From Variovorax sp. V93 (GTDB taxonomy: Bacteria; Pseudomonadota; Gammaproteobacteria; Burkholderiales; Burkholderiaceae_C), in assembly GCF_041154485.1 (NCBI RefSeq), contig NZ_AP028669.1, forward strand, positions 1,674,001 through 1,738,000: a stretch of DNA of 64,000 bases, given 5' to 3'. Each line of letters opens with the position of its first letter. Position 1 is the stretch's first letter. Positions 43,312 through 52,773 of the stretch are shown in pieces. The position numbers and the translations under genes are program-made. The notes below the pieces were generated by a model. That model saw nothing but the letters and a program-made list of their open reading frames with translations. It had not been told where the DNA came from and made no database searches.

Positions 43312-44274
43312 TCAACAGGAGTGCGACGCGGCACCGCGCTTTGCCTTTTGTCGCTTGAGCGATAGCAGGATGTCGGCGCGCTGCGCTTTATGGCCCTTGT
43401 CCGCGCGGGCGTAGAAGGTCACGGCGTCGGCCTCGGCATCAAGGGCGAGCCGGTAGTCCGGCAAATCGTTCGCATCAGCGATGGCCTTCAGCGCTGAACG
43501 GAACTTGCGCACGGTATCGGTGCTGCCGCTCTTGGCGTGCAGAGTACTGACGGCGACCCTCCATCGGGGCTGGGCGCCGCAGTGCTTGCGAGCCATTTCG
43601 TAGATTCGCCGATCCAGAGGTTTGCGAAGACGAAAGTAGTCTCGGCTGAGCGTGAGGACACGCCGGCTTTGGATAGAGCGCCAAAGCCAGTCGGGCAACG
43701 TCACTTCGATTGCCACCATCTTGTTGTCGTGGTCACGTTCGATGATCCGCCATGCATCGATAAGGCCGAAGCCCGCTCGCTCGCGCTTGCTGGCGGTCTC
43801 GATGTTAGTTTCGACCACCGTTCCCTTAAGGCGTCGAAGCGCTTCGACCAGGCGCCTGTAGCCGACGCCGGCCGTGGGCCGGTTCGTTGTGACTAGGAAG
43901 TCATAGGCAGTGAAGCGAACCGTTCGGCTCACGTCTTCTCTCTCTCTGTTCAGCGCCTCAACGAGTTGGCTGATGCAGTAGATCCATAGATCCTTGTCAT
44001 GGATCGTCGCGCAGCCGTCCACGCCAGGCTTGATGGTGACGGTGAGGCCATTGCGCGCGTAGGAGCGCACGCGCCGGTCGCCGGCCTTGAGGGCAAACAA
44101 AGGGTGCTCCATGCTGGCAAGGTCGTCCTTCGGCGACGCATCCAAGATGTCTGCGACGAAGAAGTCTCGCTGCTGATGGCGAAGAGGGGCGAGGCGCTGG
44201 AGTTGCGGCGCGGGCTCTGCTTGCGTGCCGCAGGTGGGCGGTCCAGCAACCGCCTCCGTGATGACGGTGAGCAT
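43312..44274 (-). CDS. repA: Plasmid replication initiator RepA
   Basis: This 320-residue initiator is of the RPA family (plasmid replication initiator protein A). Segments fitting the family include HPLFALKAGDRRVRSYARNG, DLWIYCISQLVEALN, YDFLVTTNRPTAGVGYRRL and LSRDYFRLRKPLDRRIYEMARKH, which form two winged helices that bind iterons. The iterons lie immediately downstream of the gene. The start is 3 bases from the preceding HTH stop, with CGAGGG as ribosome site. It looks intact, so the island could in principle replicate when excised. Confidence 0.9.
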   Translation of the reverse strand: MLTVITEAVAGPPTCGTQAEPAPQLQRLAPLRHQQRDFFVADILDASPKDDLASMEHPLFALKAGDRRVRSYARNGLTVTIKPGVDGCATIHDKDLWIYCISQLVEALNREREDVSRTVRFTAYDFLVTTNRPTAGVGYRRLVEALRRLKGTVVETNIETASKRERAGFGLIDAWRIIERDHDNKMVAIEVTLPDWLWRSIQSRRVLTLSRDYFRLRKPLDRRIYEMARKHCGAQPRWRVAVSTLHAKSGSTDTVRKFRSALKAIADANDLPDYRLALDAEADAVTFYARADKGHKAQRADILLSLKRQKAKRGAASHSC

Positions 44275-44277
44275 GGC

Positions 44278-44628
44278 TCACCCTCGCGCGGCGTTGTCGA
44301 ACTCTGCTTGTGGCGGTTGGTGATGTTGCCGCTGGCGGGCGACCTGTTCCGCCTTCGTCGGTCGTCCCCGGCGCGGGTGATGCTCATCTCTGACAGCGGC
44401 GACGCGGGGCAGGGCAACGCCGGCTACGTGCTCTTCCAGCCATCGCTCAACGTCTTCGGTGCGCCACAGGAGGCGCTTTGTGCCTGGCAGCCGGCAGATG
44501 GGCGGGAGGGACTGAGGATTGCGGGTGGCGTCGCTACGGATGCTTGCGACGGACTTGTGCAGGCATTGAGCAAGCTGTTCGGCCGTCAGGAGAACGGCCA
44601 CAGCGGTTGTGACAGGTGTCTGTCTCAT
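44278..44628 (-). CDS. AlpA/excisionase-like DNA-binding protein
   Basis: This 116-residue protein has an N-terminal winged-helix of the AlpA/excisionase type: LTAEQLAQCLHKSVASIRSD and LLWRTEDVERWLEEHV. The C-terminus is basic (HHPRRGRPTKAEQVARQRQ). The gene lies directly upstream of repA and within 420 bases of the right att site. It could be the recombination directionality factor for the integrase, or a regulator of repA. Confidence 0.75.
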   Translation of the reverse strand: MRQTPVTTAVAVLLTAEQLAQCLHKSVASIRSDATRNPQSLPPICRLPGTKRLLWRTEDVERWLEEHVAGVALPRVAAVRDEHHPRRGRPTKAEQVARQRQHHQPPQAEFDNAARG

Positions 44629-45041
44629 TTCGATAACCCCGTAAGGTCATCAAGCAGTCGCGCAGGAAGACTACTCGGTCGCGACCTGGACAACACCCGA
44701 GTCCGGCCATTTTGTATGGGGGGAGAGGTCGGCTCGATCCGGCAAATTGCAGATCAGCCGCCGCTTCATCAAGCCAACTGCGCTATGGCAGTTGGGCTCG
44801 GTATTGACCTTGGCGACACCGAAGCCCGGCCATTGGGGTGTGAAATCCGGGTGTCAAGCGCCCGATTTTGTCGGGCTGAGTGAGTCTATCAGCAGTGTTC
44901 GGCAAAATCGTGCATTCGCCTGCAGATATGCCCGGCGGCTTGCCACAAATCTGCCACACCCACACCGCAAAAACCTGCACTCCAAAGCAAATCAACGCCT
45001 CACACTGCAAAGCGTAAGACGTTGATTTTCAAGGGAAAAGT
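44629..45041. other. 413-bp stretch at the right island end
   Basis: No gene I can support. It must contain the promoter for the HTH-repA operon and the integrase arm sites, but I see no clear -35/-10 pair and no direct repeats longer than 8 bases. AT content is higher near 44880-45040. Confidence 0.5.
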
Positions 45042-45117
<76 letters not shown>

Positions 45118-45211
45118 AACGCAAGCCAGATTTTAACCAGAACCCGCCCGGGAACGCATGGCCCGCATGCCAAGATGCGCGCTTCGAAAAAAGAAGGAAA
45201 GCACAACCCGC

Positions 45212-46078
45212 ATGGCCTCGTACGAACCCGCCTGGCTGGAAGGCATGTACAACAATCTTGCGCGCGTGAAGGAGCACCCGGCGTACTTCGCCCGCTGGGG
45301 GCGCGACTCGCAAGCCGTGCGCGAAACCCTGCCCGGCCGGATCGACGTGCCCTACGGCCAGGGCGTGAACGAGACGCTCGACATCTTTCCGGCACCCGTG
45401 CCCGGCGCACCGGTGCTGGTGTTCATTCACGGCGGCTACTGGCGCGCGATGGACAAGCGGGACCATTCGTTCATTGCGCCCGCGTTCAACGATCGCGGCG
45501 TGTGCGTGGTGATGCCCAACTACGCGCTGTGCCCCGGAACGGCGGAAGCGCCCGTGACCGTGCCGGGCATCCTCATGCAGATGGTGCGCGCGCTCGAGTG
45601 GATCTGGCGCCATGCCGCGAGCTTCGGCGCCGACCCCTCGCGCATCACCGTGGCCGGGCACTCGGCCGGCGGCCACATGGCGGCCGCGCTGCTGGCCTGC
45701 GACTGGAAGGCAGTCTCGCCTGATCTGCCGGTGCGGCTGGTGCGCAATGCGCTGTCGATCTCGGGCCTCTACGACCTTCGCCCGCTGCAGCGCACGCCGT
45801 TCCTGGAAAACGTCCTGAAGCTCTCCGATGCGGATGCCCTGCGCGCCAGCCCGGCGCTGTGGCCGGCCCCAGCGCGCGGCCAGCTGCACGCGCTGGTGGG
45901 CGGCGACGAAAGCAAGGAGTTCATCCGCCACAACGCGCTGATCCGCGATGCGTGGGGCCGCAACGCCGTGCCCGTGTGCGAATCGCTGCCGGGGCTGAAC
46001 CACTTCAGCATCGTCGACGCGCTGGCGGACCCGGCCCACAGGCTGCATCGCGGCGCGGCGCAGCTGCTGGAGGCCTGA
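45212..46078 (+). CDS. Alpha/beta hydrolase (arylformamidase-like)
   Basis: This 288-residue hydrolase has the HGGYW oxyanion motif with K a few residues on, the nucleophile elbow GHSAGG and a final histidine in GLNHFS. HGGYW with this spacing is typical of kynurenine formamidase-like and carboxylesterase relatives. The ATG at 45212 is chosen at the start of conserved sequence; an open frame runs 18 codons further. It is the first gene right of the island. Substrate unknown. Confidence 0.85.
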   Translation: MASYEPAWLEGMYNNLARVKEHPAYFARWGRDSQAVRETLPGRIDVPYGQGVNETLDIFPAPVPGAPVLVFIHGGYWRAMDKRDHSFIAPAFNDRGVCVVMPNYALCPGTAEAPVTVPGILMQMVRALEWIWRHAASFGADPSRITVAGHSAGGHMAAALLACDWKAVSPDLPVRLVRNALSISGLYDLRPLQRTPFLENVLKLSDADALRASPALWPAPARGQLHALVGGDESKEFIRHNALIRDAWGRNAVPVCESLPGLNHFSIVDALADPAHRLHRGAAQLLEA

Positions 46079-46090
46079 CCCGGCGAGGGC

Positions 46091-47068
46091 CTACATCAGC
46101 AGGTGCTCGCCTGCGTTGTCGCCGCCGAGCGTGACGTAGTTGACCTTGCGGATGTCCATCAGCGCGCGGCCGCCCGCGTAGCTGATGGAGCTCTGCACGT
46201 CCTGCTCCATCTCGATCAGCGTGTCGGCCAGCTTGCCCTTGATGGGCTCGAGGATGCGCTTGCCCTCGACGTGCTTGTACTCGCCCTTGTTGAAGTCGCT
46301 GGCGGAGCCGTAGTACTCCTTGAAGAGCGCGCCGTCGACCTCGACGGTGCGGCCCGGCGATTCCTCGTGCCCCGCGAACAGCGAGCCGATCATCACCATC
46401 GAGGCGCCGAAGCGCACGCTCTTGGCAATGTCGCCGTGGTCGCGGATGCCGCCGTCCGCGATGATCGGCTTGGTGGCCACGCGCGCGCACCACTTGAGCG
46501 CGCTGAGCTGCCAGCCGCCGGTGCCGAAGCCGGTCTTGAGCTTGGTGATGCAGACCTTGCCCGGGCCGATGCCGACCTTGGTGGCGTCGGCGCCCCAGTT
46601 CTCCAGGTCGATCACCGCTTCGGGCGTGCCGATGTTGCCGGCAATCACGAAAGAGCCCGGCAGCTTCTGCTTGAGGTAACCGATCATGTTCTTCACGCTG
46701 TCGGCATGGCCGTGCGCGATGTCGATGGTGACGTATTCGGGCACCAGGCCCTCGGCCGCCAACTGGTCGACGGTGTCGTAGTCGGGCTTCTTCACACCCA
46801 GCGAGATCGAGGCGAACACGCCCTTGCCGTGCATCTGCCTGACGAACTTCACGTTGTCCAGGTCGAAGCGGTGCATCACGTAGAAGTAGCCGTTCTGCGC
46901 CAGCCACAGGCAGATCGGCTCGTCCACCACCGTCTTCATGTTGGCCGGCACCACCGGCAGTCGGAAGCTGCGTGCGCCGAGCGTCACGCTGGCGTCGCAC
47001 TCCGAGCGGCTTTCCACGCGGCACTTGCGCGGCAGCAAAAGAATGTTGTCGTAATCGAAGATTTGCAT
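46091..47068 (-). CDS. guaC: GMP reductase
   Basis: This 325-residue TIM-barrel enzyme of the IMPDH/GMPR family reduces GMP to IMP with NADPH. Visible motifs are MKTVVDE near the N-terminus, the catalytic loop [14 protein letters not shown] (active-site Cys), [13 protein letters not shown], and [11 protein letters not shown]. There is no CBS insert, which separates it from IMP dehydrogenase. Length is a little below E. coli GuaC. The start at 47068 is at conserved [11 protein letters not shown]; the frame continues upstream without conservation. Converges with the hydrolase. Confidence 0.92.
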   Translation of the reverse strand: MQIFDYDNILLLPRKCRVESRSECDASVTLGARSFRLPVVPANMKTVVDEPICLWLAQNGYFYVMHRFDLDNVKFVRQMHGKGVFASISLGVKKPDYDTVDQLAAEGLVPEYVTIDIAHGHADSVKNMIGYLKQKLPGSFVIAGNIGTPEAVIDLENWGADATKVGIGPGKVCITKLKTGFGTGGWQLSALKWCARVATKPIIADGGIRDHGDIAKSVRFGASMVMIGSLFAGHEESPGRTVEVDGALFKEYYGSASDFNKGEYKHVEGKRILEPIKGKLADTLIEMEQDVQSSISYAGGRALMDIRKVNYVTLGGDNAGEHLLM

Positions 47069-47411
47069 GAGAAACCAAGCTTCCTGTGAAGGGTGCGCCG
47101 CCGAACGATTTCGGCGGCGTGGGCGCTTGGTCCCGGCCCGGTCATTGGCGCCATGCAGGCACAAAAAAACCGGGCGACAAGAAACTTGGGCCCGGTGATT
47201 GATTATAGGGAGGTGGTGCTCCGCCTTCCTGCGCGCTTTCGTATAGACCTTATTCGCCGGCCGGTCTGCCCGGCCGGGCCGCGGCGGCGATGCGCAGCCC
47301 GCGGCAGTACCATTTGATGCAGATCAGTGCCGCGCGGCGGGCGCGCTCGACAATGCCGCTGGCGCAGCACGTCCTGCGCCCCGTTCATTTCTTCTTCTGG
47401 AGATTGTTTCC
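47069..47411. other. 343-bp divergent intergenic region (guaC / azurin)
   Basis: Holds a CCGGGC...GCCCGG hairpin near 47171-47197 just upstream of guaC, and the Anr-box-like site described separately. The rest is GC-rich with no supported gene. Confidence 0.5.
47314..47327. promoter_or_regulatory. FNR/Anr-type box upstream of azurin
   Basis: TTGAT-GCAG-ATCAG matches the TTGAT-N4-ATCAA consensus at nine of ten positions. It lies 84 bases upstream of the azurin ATG. Azurin genes in Pseudomonas are known to be controlled by ANR, so oxygen-dependent control is plausible here. Confidence 0.5.
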
Positions 47412-47873
47412 ATGCTTCGCCGCCACCTCGCCGCCACCGCCGTTCTGGCGCTCGCTTCTCTCGCCGCTTCCTCCGCCTTCGCTGCCGACTGCAGCGTGGA
47501 GATCGAAGGCAACGACGCGATGCAGTTCAACAAGCCTGCCATCGAGGTGAGCAAGAGCTGCAAGGAATTCACCGTCAAGCTCAAGCACGTCGGCAAGCTG
47601 CCGAAGCAGGCCATGGGCCACAACTGGGTGCTTGCCAGGACGGCCGACGTGCAGGCGGTCGCCGCCGACGGCATCGCTGCCGGCCTGCCGCAGAACTATG
47701 TGAAGGCTGGCGACGCGCGCGTCGTGGCGCACACCAAGATCATCGGCGGCGGCGAAAGCGACAGCGTGAGCTTTCCGGTCGCCAAGCTGGGCGCGGCCGA
47801 CAGCTACACCTTCTTCTGCTCCTTTCCGGGCCATTCGTCGATCATGAAGGGCACGCTGAAACTCGCGAAGTAA
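47412..47873 (+). CDS. azu: Azurin (type 1 copper protein)
   Basis: This 153-residue periplasmic electron carrier has a Sec signal peptide of 24 residues (AFA cut before [11 protein letters not shown]). In mature numbering the copper ligands H46 (GHNWVL), C112 (FCSFPGH), H117 and M121 are all present, and C3 and C26 form the usual disulfide. Mature length is 129, close to the Pseudomonas protein. Azurin passes electrons to nitrite or cytochrome oxidases. GGAG lies about 10 bases before the ATG. Confidence 0.97.
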   Translation: MLRRHLAATAVLALASLAASSAFAADCSVEIEGNDAMQFNKPAIEVSKSCKEFTVKLKHVGKLPKQAMGHNWVLARTADVQAVAADGIAAGLPQNYVKAGDARVVAHTKIIGGGESDSVSFPVAKLGAADSYTFFCSFPGHSSIMKGTLKLAK

Positions 47874-47932
47874 AAAGGGCGCGGGCAACCCGGCCGCCGC
47901 CTCGGGACGCCCCGGCTTCCTACAATGCCGGG

Positions 47933-50362
47933 ATGTCTCTTTTCGGCTCGTACGACGCCACTGCCGGCGCACCCCCCTCCCCAGCGGCCGATTCGCCCCT
48001 GCTCGCCAACCTCAACCCGGAGCAGCGCGCCGCGGTCACCCTGCCTGCGGGCAATGCCCTGATCCTTGCCGGCGCCGGCTCGGGCAAGACGCGGGTGCTG
48101 ACCACCCGCATCGCCTGGCTGCTGCAGACCGGCCAGGTCTCCGCCGGCGGCATCCTGGCCGTGACCTTCACCAACAAGGCCGCCAAGGAAATGATGACGC
48201 GGCTCACGGCGATGCTGCCCGTGAATGTGCGCGGCATGTGGATCGGCACCTTCCACGGCCTGTGCAACCGCTTCCTGCGCGCGCACTGGAAGCTGGCCAA
48301 CCTGCCTTCCACCTTCCAGATCCTCGACACGCAGGACCAGCTCTCGGCCATCAAGCGGCTGATGAAGCAGTTCAACGTCGACGACGAGCGCTTTCCGGCC
48401 AAGCAGACCCAGTGGTTCATTGCCGGCGCCAAGGAAGACGGCCTGCGCCCGAAGGACGTGGAGATCCGCACCGAGGACGACCGCAAGAAGGTCGAGCTCT
48501 ACCAGCTCTATGAAGAGCAGTGCCAGCGCGAAGGCGTGGTCGACTTCGGCGAACTCATGCTGCGCAGCTACGAACTCCTGCGCGACAACGACGCGGTGCG
48601 CGAGCACTACCAGCGGCGCTTCCGCCACATCCTGATCGACGAGTTCCAGGACACCAACCGCCTGCAGTACGCGTGGATCAAGATGATCTCGGGCAGCACC
48701 GCGGCGGGAGGCCAGTTCGTGCCGGGCCAGAACAACAGCGTGATCGCCGTGGGCGACGACGACCAGAGCATCTACGCCTTCCGCGGCGCGCGCGTGGGCA
48801 ACATGGCCGACTTCGTGCGCGAGTTCGACGTGCAGCACCAGATCAAGCTGGAGCAGAACTACCGCAGCTACAGCAACATCCTCGACTCGGCCAACGAGCT
48901 CATCAGCCACAACAAGAAGCGCCTGGGCAAGAACCTGCGCACCGACCAGGGCCCCGGCGAGCCGGTGCGCGTGTACGAGTCGCCCACCGACCTGGCCGAG
49001 GCGCAGTGGATGGTCGAGGAAATGCGCCAGCTCGTGCGCGACGGCTTCGACCGCAAGGAAATGGCCGTGCTCTACCGCAGCAATGCGCAGAGCCGGGTGA
49101 TCGAAACGGCGCTCTTCAATGCCTCAGTGCCGTACCGCGTGTACGGCGGCCTGCGCTTCTTCGAGCGCGCCGAAATCAAGCACGCGCTGGCCTACCTGCG
49201 CCTGCTCGAGAACAAGGACGACGACACCAGCTTCCTGCGCGTCGTCAACTTTCCGCCGCGCGGCATCGGCGCGCGCACGCTGGAGCAATTGCAGGACGCG
49301 GCGCGCACGGCAGGGCGTTCGCTGCATGACGCGGTGCATGCCGTCGGCGGCAAGGCGGGCTCGAACCTCACGGCCTTCGTCGCCAAGATCGACGTGCTGC
49401 GCGAGCAGACGCAGGGCGCCAGCCTGCGCGAGATCATCGAACTGGTGCTCGACCACAGCGGCCTCGTCGAACACTACAAGGCCGACCGCGAAGGCGCCGA
49501 CCGCATCGAGAACCTGGAAGAACTGGTGAACGCGGCCGAGAGCTTCGTCACGCAGGAAGGCTTCGGCCGCGATGCGGTGGCGCTGCCCATCGACGAACTG
49601 CGCCAGTCGCCCGCGAGCCAGGGGCTCGATCCGAACCGGCCCGTCATCGACGAGCCGCTCGCGCCCGATGCCGAAACCGGCGAAACGCTGAGCCCGCTGG
49701 CCGCCTTCCTCACGCATGCGGCGCTCGAATCGGGCGACAACCAGGCGCAGGCCGGGCAGGACGCGGTGCAGCTCATGACCGTTCACGCCGCCAAGGGCCT
49801 GGAGTTCGACTGCGTGTTCATCACCGGCATGGAAGAGGGCCTGTTCCCGCACGAGAACTCGATGAGCGATTTCGAGAGCCTCGAGGAAGAGCGCCGCCTG
49901 ATGTACGTGGCGATCACGCGCGCGCGCAAGCGCCTCTACCTGAGCCATTCGCAGACGCGCATGCTGCACGGCCAGACGCGCTACAACGTGAAGAGCCGCT
50001 TCTTCGAGGAGCTGCCCGAAGGCGCGCTCAAGTGGCTCACGCCGAAGAACCAGGCCTTCACGCCCTCGGCCTTCGGCTATGGCGGCGGCTATGCGAGCAC
50101 GCGCGGCGGCGGCGGCAGCTACAGCAGCGGAGGCGGCTACGGCGGCAGCAAGGACACTTTCGCGAGCCCGCCGGTGCCGCCGCAGAAGGCCGCGCCCTCG
50201 CACGGCCTGCGCTCGGGCATGCAGGTGTTCCACAACAAGTTCGGCGAAGGCACGGTGCTGTCGCTCGAAGGCACCGGCGACGACGCGCGCGCGCAGGTCA
50301 AGTTCGCGCGCCACGGCGTGAAGTGGCTCGCGCTGTCGGTAGCCAAGCTCACGCCGGTGTGA
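47933..50362 (+). CDS. UvrD/Rep-family ATP-dependent DNA helicase
   Basis: This 809-residue superfamily 1A 3'-5' helicase shows Walker A GAGSGKTRVL, motif Ia FTNKAAKEM, motif II DEFQDTN, motif III GDDDQSIYAFRGA, motif IV QNYRSYSNIL, motif V TVHAAKGLEFD and motif VI YVAITRARKRLY. The C-terminus has a Gly/Ser-rich linker (GYGGGYASTRGGGGS) before a Tudor-like end. The ATG at 47933 fits the start of homologous sequence. It is close to UvrD, but PcrA and Rep share this plan, so a symbol is withheld. Function: repair and replication fork maintenance. Confidence 0.95.
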   Translation: MSLFGSYDATAGAPPSPAADSPLLANLNPEQRAAVTLPAGNALILAGAGSGKTRVLTTRIAWLLQTGQVSAGGILAVTFTNKAAKEMMTRLTAMLPVNVRGMWIGTFHGLCNRFLRAHWKLANLPSTFQILDTQDQLSAIKRLMKQFNVDDERFPAKQTQWFIAGAKEDGLRPKDVEIRTEDDRKKVELYQLYEEQCQREGVVDFGELMLRSYELLRDNDAVREHYQRRFRHILIDEFQDTNRLQYAWIKMISGSTAAGGQFVPGQNNSVIAVGDDDQSIYAFRGARVGNMADFVREFDVQHQIKLEQNYRSYSNILDSANELISHNKKRLGKNLRTDQGPGEPVRVYESPTDLAEAQWMVEEMRQLVRDGFDRKEMAVLYRSNAQSRVIETALFNASVPYRVYGGLRFFERAEIKHALAYLRLLENKDDDTSFLRVVNFPPRGIGARTLEQLQDAARTAGRSLHDAVHAVGGKAGSNLTAFVAKIDVLREQTQGASLREIIELVLDHSGLVEHYKADREGADRIENLEELVNAAESFVTQEGFGRDAVALPIDELRQSPASQGLDPNRPVIDEPLAPDAETGETLSPLAAFLTHAALESGDNQAQAGQDAVQLMTVHAAKGLEFDCVFITGMEEGLFPHENSMSDFESLEEERRLMYVAITRARKRLYLSHSQTRMLHGQTRYNVKSRFFEELPEGALKWLTPKNQAFTPSAFGYGGGYASTRGGGGSYSSGGGYGGSKDTFASPPVPPQKAAPSHGLRSGMQVFHNKFGEGTVLSLEGTGDDARAQVKFARHGVKWLALSVAKLTPV

Positions 50363-50385
50363 ACGGGCGCCGGCCCTGAGGCCGA

Positions 50386-51210
50386 TCAGCCCGGATCGAA
50401 GCTGTCGCGGAAGGTGAACCAGGTGGAGCTCAGCGACATGGCCGCGAGCACCAGCGCCGATCCCACGATCAGCACGTTGCCGATGAGGGCCGCGCCGCCG
50501 GCCGCCGCGCCCACGCCGATCAGCACGGTGGCGATGAGCCCCATGCCGATGCCCGCGAGCAGGAACACGCCGAACCACGCCAGCACGAAGAGAGCGTAGG
50601 CGCCGAAGTTGCGGAACAGCGCCACCACGCTGAAGAAGATGCTCTTGACCGGCTCCACGCCGTGCCAGTGCACGAGCGCCGGGGCGTGCCACATCGCCAG
50701 CGAGAGCGGCAGGTTCAAGCACATCAGGAACATGCGCGCCACCTGGAAGTCGCTGCTGGCCATGGTCTCGGCTGACGGCATGTCGTCGAGCAGGTAGGCG
50801 CGTGCCAGCTGGCCGCCGTCGATGAAGCTCGTGAGCAGCACGGCCACCACGAAATACGCCGCCGAGATCACGCCGAGCTTGACCAGCGAGCGCCACTCGG
50901 TGCGCATGGCGCCGGCCACCGCCACGAACATGGCGGAGCCGGTGGGCCGCTGCGCGTGGCCGGCGGTGCCGACGCCCTCTGCGTTGTCGGTGTAGGCCAC
51001 CGAAGTGGCCACCATCAGGCCCAGCGTCATGAAGGGCAGCAGGACCGGCGCCAGCACGCTGCCCACCAGCGGCAGCAGCGACACCGTCGAAATCAGCGCC
51101 ATCAGCAGGAAGAACAGCGAGATGAAGGCGAGCGGCTGCCGCCAGAAGGTCTTGAGCCCGAGGCGGACCCATTCGGCGCCGGTTCGCGCCGGCACGATGT
51201 GGAGTTTCAT
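50386..51210 (-). CDS. BPSS1780-family membrane protein
   Basis: This 274-residue membrane protein has about six helices (for instance AFISLFFLLMALISTVSLLPL and the last two Gly/Ala-rich ones). The RTGAEWVRLGLKTFWRQPLA start is characteristic of a Burkholderiales family of unknown function. The start at 51210 was chosen at MKLHIVPAR. It lies immediately downstream of thrB on the same strand (10 bases) and converges with the helicase. Function unknown. Confidence 0.8.
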   Translation of the reverse strand: MKLHIVPARTGAEWVRLGLKTFWRQPLAFISLFFLLMALISTVSLLPLVGSVLAPVLLPFMTLGLMVATSVAYTDNAEGVGTAGHAQRPTGSAMFVAVAGAMRTEWRSLVKLGVISAAYFVVAVLLTSFIDGGQLARAYLLDDMPSAETMASSDFQVARMFLMCLNLPLSLAMWHAPALVHWHGVEPVKSIFFSVVALFRNFGAYALFVLAWFGVFLLAGIGMGLIATVLIGVGAAAGGAALIGNVLIVGSALVLAAMSLSSTWFTFRDSFDPG

Positions 51211-51220
51211 TTTTGAAGGG

Positions 51221-52267
51221 TCAGGCGGGCAGCGGCTCGAGCGACTGCGCCATGGCATGCGGATGGTTGGCGCGCTCGCGCAGCACGCGCTCGAAGTGCG
51301 CCGGGTCGTGCGGCTTGAGCATGCTGGCTTCGCGCGGCAGGTGGAAGTCCCACAGCCGAGAAATCCAGAAGCGCAGCGCTGCGGCCCGCAGCATGGCGGG
51401 CAGCAGGGCGCGCTCTGCCGCATTCAGCGGGCGCACGCTTTCGTAGGCCGCAAGCAGCGCGTCGGCGCGTTCGGCATCGTGCCGTCCGGTCGAGAGATCG
51501 ACGGCCCAGTCGTTCAGGCACACGGCCAGGTCGAACAGCCAGGTGTCGGTGCCCGCGAAATAGAAGTCGAACACGCCGGTGAGGCGCGGCGCCGTGCCGG
51601 CCGTCTCGCCGGTGGCGAACATCACGTTGTCGCGGAACATGTCGGCATGCACCGGGCCGCGCGGCAGCGCCGCATAGGCCGAGGATTCGGCGATGTGGTT
51701 CTGGTAGGCGAGCTCGGCGCGCAGCAGCGCGGCCTGCGATTCGTCGACGTACGGCAGCACCACCGGCACGGTGTCGTTCCACCAGGCGAGGCCGCGCAGG
51801 TTCGGCTGGATGCGCGGAAAGTCGCGCGCGGCCAGGTGCATGCGCGCGAGCAGGGCGCCCAGTTCGGCGCAATGGGCCGTGCCCGGCGCCAGTTCGCTTC
51901 GGCCCGAGAGCCGCTGCACCAGCGCGGCCGGCTTGCCCGCCACCTGGAGCAGCAGTTCGCACGGGGCGTTCGCGGGAATGGTGAGCGCATGGCCCGACGG
52001 CGGCTGGATGGCCGGGTCGGCCACCGGCTCGGGCACCGGCAGGCCGCGGCCCGCCAGGTGCTTCATGAGACAAAGGTAGTAGGGGAGCTGCTCGGCACTC
52101 AGGCGCTCGAACAGCGTCAGCACGAACTCGCCGCTTTCGGTGGTCGCGAAGTAGTTGGTGTTCTCGATGCCGCCCTCGATGCCGCGCAGCTCGCGCAGGG
52201 GGCCGAGACCCAGGCGCTGCACGAGCGCGTCCGCCTCGCCGAACTCGACTTCGGTAAAAACTGCCAT
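51221..52267 (-). CDS. thrB: Homoserine kinase (type II, choline-kinase-like)
   Basis: This 348-residue enzyme phosphorylates homoserine in threonine synthesis. It belongs to the APH/choline-kinase-fold homoserine kinases of proteobacteria: MAVFTEV start, GIENTNYF ATP-loop region, the catalytic HADMFRDNVMF and FDFYFAGTDTWLFDLA. Its length matches the family. It is the first gene of a two-gene unit with the BPSS1780 protein. Confidence 0.93.
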   Translation of the reverse strand: MAVFTEVEFGEADALVQRLGLGPLRELRGIEGGIENTNYFATTESGEFVLTLFERLSAEQLPYYLCLMKHLAGRGLPVPEPVADPAIQPPSGHALTIPANAPCELLLQVAGKPAALVQRLSGRSELAPGTAHCAELGALLARMHLAARDFPRIQPNLRGLAWWNDTVPVVLPYVDESQAALLRAELAYQNHIAESSAYAALPRGPVHADMFRDNVMFATGETAGTAPRLTGVFDFYFAGTDTWLFDLAVCLNDWAVDLSTGRHDAERADALLAAYESVRPLNAAERALLPAMLRAAALRFWISRLWDFHLPREASMLKPHDPAHFERVLRERANHPHAMAQSLEPLPA

Positions 52268-52310
52268 GGCGATGCTCAGCGTCTTGCTGCAGATGGAAGG
52301 CGCGGCACGG

Positions 52311-52676
52311 TCAGAACTTCATCACGTTCCAGACCCGGGCGCCGTTGCCGTTCGAGTTGGCATCGCCCGAACCCGCACGGGCGCCTGGATCGTTGGGCCG
52401 CACCTCGTAGCCCGGCACGTTGGCCTTGGGCTTCACGTTGATGCTCTGCGTGCGGCCGCCGTAGCGCACCTCGTCGACTGAGGCGCCGCTGTCTTCCGTG
52501 TGGATGTGCTCGACCTTCTGGTTGCGGCGGCCGTCGGCCTGCTCCTGATTTTGTAGCGGCTCGGCCGGCGCAGGCGTTGCGGCGGGCGCGGGCTGCGCCT
52601 GGACGGCGGCAACGGGGACGGCAAAGGCCAGCGCCAGCAGGATGCGGCGGGCGACCAGGAGTGTGGGGCTAGGCAT
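52311..52676 (-). CDS. DUF2782-family periplasmic protein
   Basis: This 121-residue protein has a signal peptide to about residue 27 (AVQA then QPAP), a Pro/Ala-rich linker and the core KVEHIHTEDSG, VDEVRYGGRTQSINVKPK and PGYEV typical of DUF2782. DUF2782 genes commonly lie beside polA and thrB, as here. The function is unknown. The ATG at 52676 gives the signal peptide; the longer frame would add a basic tail without one. Confidence 0.78.
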   Translation of the reverse strand: MPSPTLLVARRILLALAFAVPVAAVQAQPAPAATPAPAEPLQNQEQADGRRNQKVEHIHTEDSGASVDEVRYGGRTQSINVKPKANVPGYEVRPNDPGARAGSGDANSNGNGARVWNVMKF

Positions 52677-52773
52677 GCAGGGATTGTAGGCGCGGGGGCG
52701 CTTTCGGGGTGTCGGCCGGCGGCGCTTGCCGGCGTGGTTCGGGATGCCGGTCCGGGCACGGCAAAATGGCCCG

